Origin: Clostridia bacterium
GTDB lineage: Bacteria; Bacillota; Clostridia; Oscillospirales; CAG-382
DNA: 35,326 nucleotides
NCBI GenBank assembly: GCA_017625615.1
Contig: JAGAKP010000013.1
Coordinates: 1 to 35,326 of the forward strand
Direction of reading: 5' to 3'
Shown here piece after piece: positions 32,209 to 35,326 of the stretch (the stretch's first letter is position 1; each line of letters starts with the position of its first letter). The notes under the pieces are model-generated. The model searched no databases, was not told the origin of the DNA, and saw only the letters and a list, made by a program, of their open reading frames with translations. Both the position numbers and the translations under genes were made by a program.

Positions 32209-32229
32209 GAAAAATAATAAAAAAGTCAA
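32201..32229 (-). promoter_or_regulatory. tmcAL promoter
   Basis: On the minus strand TTGACT, 17 bp, TATACT, 31 bp before the tmcAL ATG. It overlaps the ackA promoter through the -10 region, so the two promoters cannot both be occupied at once. Confidence 0.78.
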
Positions 32230-32245
32230 CAAGGAGAAATGAACA

Positions 32246-33451
32246 ATGTATATACTGGTTGTAAACGCAGGAAGCTCTTCACTTAAATATCAGCTTTTTG
32301 ATATGGAGGGCGAAAAGCTTCTGGCAAAGGGTAACGCTGACCGTATCGGTATTGACGGCGTTTTGGAGCATCAGGTTATCGGTAAGGAAAAGACCGCTAC
32401 CCCCATTCCCTTTCCCACCCACGCAGTTGCAATAAAAACCGTGCTCGAGACCTTGGTAGACAAGGAAAAGGGCTGTATCGAGAGCATCGACCTTATCGGT
32501 GCGGTAGGACACCGCGTAGTCCACGGCGGTCCTTGGCTCACCAAGCCCACCCTCGTTACCGAGCAGTCCAAGGCAGACCTTAAAAAGTGCCTTTCCATCG
32601 CTCCCCTTCACACCAAGGGACACCTTGAGGGTATTCAGGGCTGTGAAGAGGTAATGCCTAACGTGCCTCAGGTTCTGGTTATAGATACCGCTTTCCATTC
32701 CACTATGCCTCCCAAGGCGTACACTTATCCCATAGATTACGACGTGGCTCAGAGACACAACATCCGCCGTTACGGCTTCCACGGCACCAGCCACAGATAC
32801 GTTTCCGCCATCGCCAACGAATACCTCGGCAAGGAGGACAGCAAGATAGTTACCTGCCATATCGGTAACGGCTCCTCCATTTCCGCAGTAAGAAACGGCA
32901 AATGTGTGGACACCAGCATGGGCTTCACTCCCCTTGACGGTATTATTATGGGCTCCCGCTGCGGCGCAATAGATCCCGCAATCGTGCCCTACGTAATGGA
33001 AGCAGAAAACATCCCCGTAGAAAAAATGGGCGATTGGATGAACAAAAAGTGCGGTCTGCTGGGCGTTTCCGGCGTATCCTCCGATATGCGTAACCTCCGC
33101 AAGGCTCAGGCAGAGGGCAACGAGCGTGCAGACCTTGCCGCAGACATCCTCACCTACGGCATAAAGAAGTTTATCGGCTCCTATACCGCCGCAATGAACG
33201 GCTTGGATTGCCTTGTTTTCACCGCAGGTATCGGCGAAAACGACGCAAGAGTAAGAAGCGAGGTCTGCGCGGATATGGATTATCTGGGAATTAAGATGGA
33301 CGAGGAAAAGAACCTCAATTACCGCGACCTCCCCGTTCCCGCAGACGTTTCCGCGCCCGATAGCAAGGTAAAAATACTCGTCATCGCAACCAACGAGGAG
33401 CTCGTTATCGCAAGAGACACCAAGGCGGTCTGCGAAGGTCTTAAAAAATAA
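32246..33451 (+). CDS. ackA: Acetate kinase
   Basis: A 401-residue cytoplasmic enzyme that interconverts acetyl phosphate + ADP and acetate + ATP, the ATP-yielding end of acetate fermentation. Family motifs: VVNAGSSSLKYQLF near the start, VGHRVVHGG, FHSTMPPKAYTYPID, RRYGFHGTSHRYVS, CHIGNGSSISAV and VFTAGIGEND. The length is typical (about 400). The start has AAGGAG 9 bases upstream. Its stop shares one base with the next start (TAATG). pta is not in the window. Confidence 0.97.
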   Translation: MYILVVNAGSSSLKYQLFDMEGEKLLAKGNADRIGIDGVLEHQVIGKEKTATPIPFPTHAVAIKTVLETLVDKEKGCIESIDLIGAVGHRVVHGGPWLTKPTLVTEQSKADLKKCLSIAPLHTKGHLEGIQGCEEVMPNVPQVLVIDTAFHSTMPPKAYTYPIDYDVAQRHNIRRYGFHGTSHRYVSAIANEYLGKEDSKIVTCHIGNGSSISAVRNGKCVDTSMGFTPLDGIIMGSRCGAIDPAIVPYVMEAENIPVEKMGDWMNKKCGLLGVSGVSSDMRNLRKAQAEGNERADLAADILTYGIKKFIGSYTAAMNGLDCLVFTAGIGENDARVRSEVCADMDYLGIKMDEEKNLNYRDLPVPADVSAPDSKVKILVIATNEELVIARDTKAVCEGLKK

Positions 33452-34080
33452 TGATAGAAACTCTGGTTTTTGTTTTTGAGATAATCGGCACGGTGGCGTT
33501 CGCCATTTCCGGCGCCATTACCGGCCTCAAAAAGAAAATGGATATTTTCGGCGTGGCAATTCTCGCGCTGGTAACCTCCGTGGGCGGCGGCGCAATACGG
33601 GATATCGTTCTGGGCAACACACCGCCCATGACCTTCCGTAACCCCGTTTACGCATTGGTCGCCATTGCCACGGGAATACTCACCTTTATTCCCGCCGTGC
33701 GAAGGCTTGCGGGCAAAAATCCAAAGGTATTCGATATATTTTTGCTGGTCACCGATTCGGTGGGACTTGGCATCTTCACGGTGGTGGGCATACGCACAGC
33801 CATAACCGCGGGACAGGGCGAAAACGTGTTTTTGCTCATCTTCGTGGGCGTGGTCACCGGTGTGGGCGGCGGACTTCTCCGCGATATGATGGCAGGCAAC
33901 ACGCCCTACATATTCGTAAAGCATATATACGCCTCCGCATCCCTTGCGGGCGCGCTTATTTGCGTGGCGCTGTGGAAGCTTATCGGCGCAACGGCGGCTA
34001 TGTCCGTTTCCGCAGCGGTAATAATAACCATACGCTTTTTGGCGGCACACTTCAAATGGAGTCTGCCGAAAGCAGAATAA
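33451..34080 (+). CDS. UPF0126 / TRIC-like membrane protein (YicG family)
   Basis: A 209-residue protein with about seven hydrophobic segments in two related halves. Glycine-rich signatures are SGAITGLKKKMDIFG with VTSVGGGAIRDIVLGNTPP in the first half, and VTGVGGGLLRDMMAGNTPY in the second. The family (UPF0126) is related to trimeric intracellular cation channels; transport of glycine or cations has been suggested, but the substrate here is unknown. Start and ackA stop overlap by one base. A strong terminator follows the stop at once. Confidence 0.88.
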   Translation: MIETLVFVFEIIGTVAFAISGAITGLKKKMDIFGVAILALVTSVGGGAIRDIVLGNTPPMTFRNPVYALVAIATGILTFIPAVRRLAGKNPKVFDIFLLVTDSVGLGIFTVVGIRTAITAGQGENVFLLIFVGVVTGVGGGLLRDMMAGNTPYIFVKHIYASASLAGALICVALWKLIGATAAMSVSAAVIITIRFLAAHFKWSLPKAE

Positions 34081-34108
34081 AAAAAGCACCCGAAAGGGTG
34101 CTTTTTTT
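34081..34108 (+). terminator. Terminator of ackA-UPF0126 (GCACCC stem)
   Basis: AAAAAGCACCC/GGGTGCTTTTTTT with a GAAA loop, directly after the stop codon. Adjacent to an AGAGTGA-type element. Confidence 0.88.
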
Positions 34109-34172
34109 GAAGTAATAAGTAAAAGTGAAGATTGAAAAGGTTCGGAAGCTTTTTGCCAAAGGGGCAAAAAGC
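34109..34172. repeat. AGAGTGA-type element plus hairpin
   Basis: GAAGTAATAAGTAAAAGTGA, AGATTGAAAAGGTTCGGAA, then a hairpin GCTTTTTGCC/GGCAAAAAGC. It matches the elements at 35141 and, inverted, 15330 and 15671. Confidence 0.82.
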
Positions 34173-34189
34173 AATCCTCTGCTTAAGGG

Positions 34190-34218
34190 TTGACTTTTTT
34201 AGTCATAGGCGGTATAAT
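34190..34218 (+). promoter_or_regulatory. Promoter of the patatin-like gene
   Basis: TTGACT, 17 bp, TATAAT, 46 bp before the ATG. Confidence 0.85.
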
Positions 34219-34263
34219 AAGATGTTTCGTTGTGCATATTTTTAAAAGGAAGGCGGTGGAAAT

Positions 34264-35112
34264 ATGAATATCGGTATAGTTCTTGCAGGCGGATTTGCCA
34301 AGGGCGCATATCAGGTGGGTGCTTTGAAGGCACTTCGCGAGTTCGTGCCCATGGAGCATATAAAGTATATGAGCTGTGCTTCCATCGGCTCCCTCAACGG
34401 ATACGCCTACGCCGCCCAGAAGCTGGAAAAGGCAGAGGAAATGTGGAGAAATTTCTGCGGCGACGAAAACGAGATATTCGTAATGAAGCTGCTCAGAAGC
34501 GATAAGCTGCAGCAGATAATCACCGACCTTGCCGTGCCCGAGGACAGATTGCAGTGCAAGCTGTACACCGCCATGCTTAACATTCATTCTATGAAGATGG
34601 TGTACGCGGAAATGAATGCTCACCGTCAGCACACCCGTAAAATGCTGAGGGGAAGTATAGCTCTGCCTATGTTCAACCGCCCCGTAAAAATAGAAAACGA
34701 CCATTATTTCGACGGCGGTCTGGTAGACGATATTCCCGTCCACCCCTTGATGCAGCACAAGCTGGATTACATTATCTGTATATATTTCGACGAGTATTGG
34801 TACACCTTCGAGGACGAGTATTTCGATAACAAGATAATTAAAATATTCTTTCCCGATCCCGCCCGTGCAAAAAATTCCTTTATGATATCAAAGGAAGCCG
34901 TGGATAAAATGATGGACGCGGGCTACGAGCGCGCCAAGGGAGTCCTCGAGCGTGTCTTTGCCAACGGGATTGAGGATCTGGACCATATTTATTCCACCAT
35001 CACCGAGCTTAATACGGAAAACCCCAAAAAGAAGATCCGCTTTACCGTGGATACCGTTATTACGGGTCTGAATAAGGTCGGAAAAAAGATAACGAAAATA
35101 CAAAAACCGTGA
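34264..35112 (+). CDS. Patatin-like phospholipase
   Basis: A 282-residue, apparently cytoplasmic protein of the patatin/RssA lipase fold, which cleaves acyl chains from lipids with a Ser-Asp dyad. It shows the oxyanion loop LAGGFAKGAYQVGAL (residues 7-21), the nucleophile elbow SCASIGSLNG with Ser40, and the Asp box FDGGLVDDIP (Asp150). The first Gly of the GxSxG elbow is Cys38 here, an unusual but conservative small residue. No signal peptide. The ATG is preceded by AAGGAAGGCGG. It has its own promoter and terminator. Confidence 0.9.
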   Translation: MNIGIVLAGGFAKGAYQVGALKALREFVPMEHIKYMSCASIGSLNGYAYAAQKLEKAEEMWRNFCGDENEIFVMKLLRSDKLQQIITDLAVPEDRLQCKLYTAMLNIHSMKMVYAEMNAHRQHTRKMLRGSIALPMFNRPVKIENDHYFDGGLVDDIPVHPLMQHKLDYIICIYFDEYWYTFEDEYFDNKIIKIFFPDPARAKNSFMISKEAVDKMMDAGYERAKGVLERVFANGIEDLDHIYSTITELNTENPKKKIRFTVDTVITGLNKVGKKITKIQKP

Positions 35113-35139
35113 AAAAAGCACCCGCGCGGGTGCTTTTTT
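35112..35139 (+). terminator. Terminator of the patatin-like gene (GCACCC stem)
   Basis: AAAAAAGCACCC/GGGTGCTTTTTT with a GCGC loop, beginning at the last base of the stop codon. Confidence 0.88.
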
Positions 35140-35140
35140 G

Positions 35141-35177
35141 AGGTAATATGTAAAAGTGAATAGTTAAGAGGTTCGGT
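35141..35177. repeat. AGAGTGA-type element
   Basis: GAGGTAATATGTAAAAGTGA, ATAGTTAAGAGGTTCGG. Nearly identical, inverted, to 15671-15705. It joins the terminator to the ATCCGC-type hairpin of the next module. Confidence 0.85.
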
Positions 35178-35326
35178 AAAAATCCGCTTAACGCGGATTT
35201 TGGTTTTTGTTTTTTATGCGGGCGATTCGTGAATCGCCCCTACGAACGCGCCACGGCTACGCATAAACCGTAGGGGCGCATCACGATGCGCCCGCGAACT
35301 GTTCGCACTACAGTAACGTCTGTAAT
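35178..35326. repeat. Long double-stem repeat module, copy 3 (inverted)
   Basis: Almost exactly the reverse complement of 158-312, including both 9-bp stems (GGGCGATTC/GAATCGCCC at 35219-35238 and GGGCGCATC/GATGCGCCC at about 35275-35294). The window ends inside it; no gene is seen here. Confidence 0.85.

Overview
The window looks like chromosomal DNA of an anaerobic, low-to-moderate GC Gram-positive bacterium, most likely an uncultured gut member of the Clostridia. The pointers are a PyrR-type regulator, adjacent hisS and aspS, a minD-mgsA pair, an ECF-type thiamine transporter behind a TPP riboswitch, a TmcAL/acetate kinase pair and many Ser/Glu-rich surface proteins. The species assignment is an inference. 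I see no transposase, phage gene, rRNA, tRNA or CRISPR array.

Layout. 1-3.3 kb (minus strand): a discoidin-like lipoprotein, pyrR and a four-helix-bundle protein bracketed by inverted repeat arrays. 3.3-8.1 kb (plus): minD-like ATPase, methylglyoxal synthase, hisS, aspS. 8.1-14.5 kb (plus): a GldA/GldF/GldG-like ABC system with a DUF4340 protein and a lipoprotein, 4 bp behind aspS. 14.5-15.2 kb: TPP riboswitch, terminator and thiT. 15.7-19.6 kb (minus): a GNAT acetyltransferase, then a coupled three-gene flavoprotein operon (GlpA-like oxidoreductase, second FAD oxidoreductase, DUF1667). 19.7-22.5 kb (minus): two paralogous surface proteins, each with its own promoter and terminator. 22.7-30.1 kb (plus): glycerate kinase, zinc-ribbon membrane protein, MoxR ATPase, DUF58, transglutaminase-like membrane protein and a second zinc-ribbon protein, mostly joined by 4-bp ATGA overlaps. 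30.1-32.2 kb (minus): YegS-type lipid kinase and tmcAL. 32.2-35.1 kb (plus): ackA, a UPF0126 channel-like protein and a patatin-like phospholipase.

The coding content is mostly housekeeping and recognisable. The unusual part is intergenic. Nearly every larger gap is built from the same few modules: (i) arrays of short stem-loops separated by a constant 7-nt linker (ATRTMRC), with stems that change between units while almost always staying paired; (ii) a ~150-bp module with two 9-bp stems, whose stem sequences can be exchanged wholesale between copies; (iii) 7-bp tandem repeats of two kinds (TCCTCGT/TTCTCGT and AGAGTGA/ATAGTGA types); (iv) terminator-like hairpins with a recurring GCACCC/GGGTGC stem; and (v) hairpins joined to the 7-mers by a TACCGAA or AACCATAA linker. 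These modules are shuffled, inverted and placed so that they act as terminators and in one case as a ribosome binding site. I consider this mosaic the best candidate for something undescribed. Strong promoters (TTGAC-type -35, 16-17 bp, TATAAT-type -10) can be read directly at nine places. The ackA and tmcAL promoters overlap in their -10 boxes.
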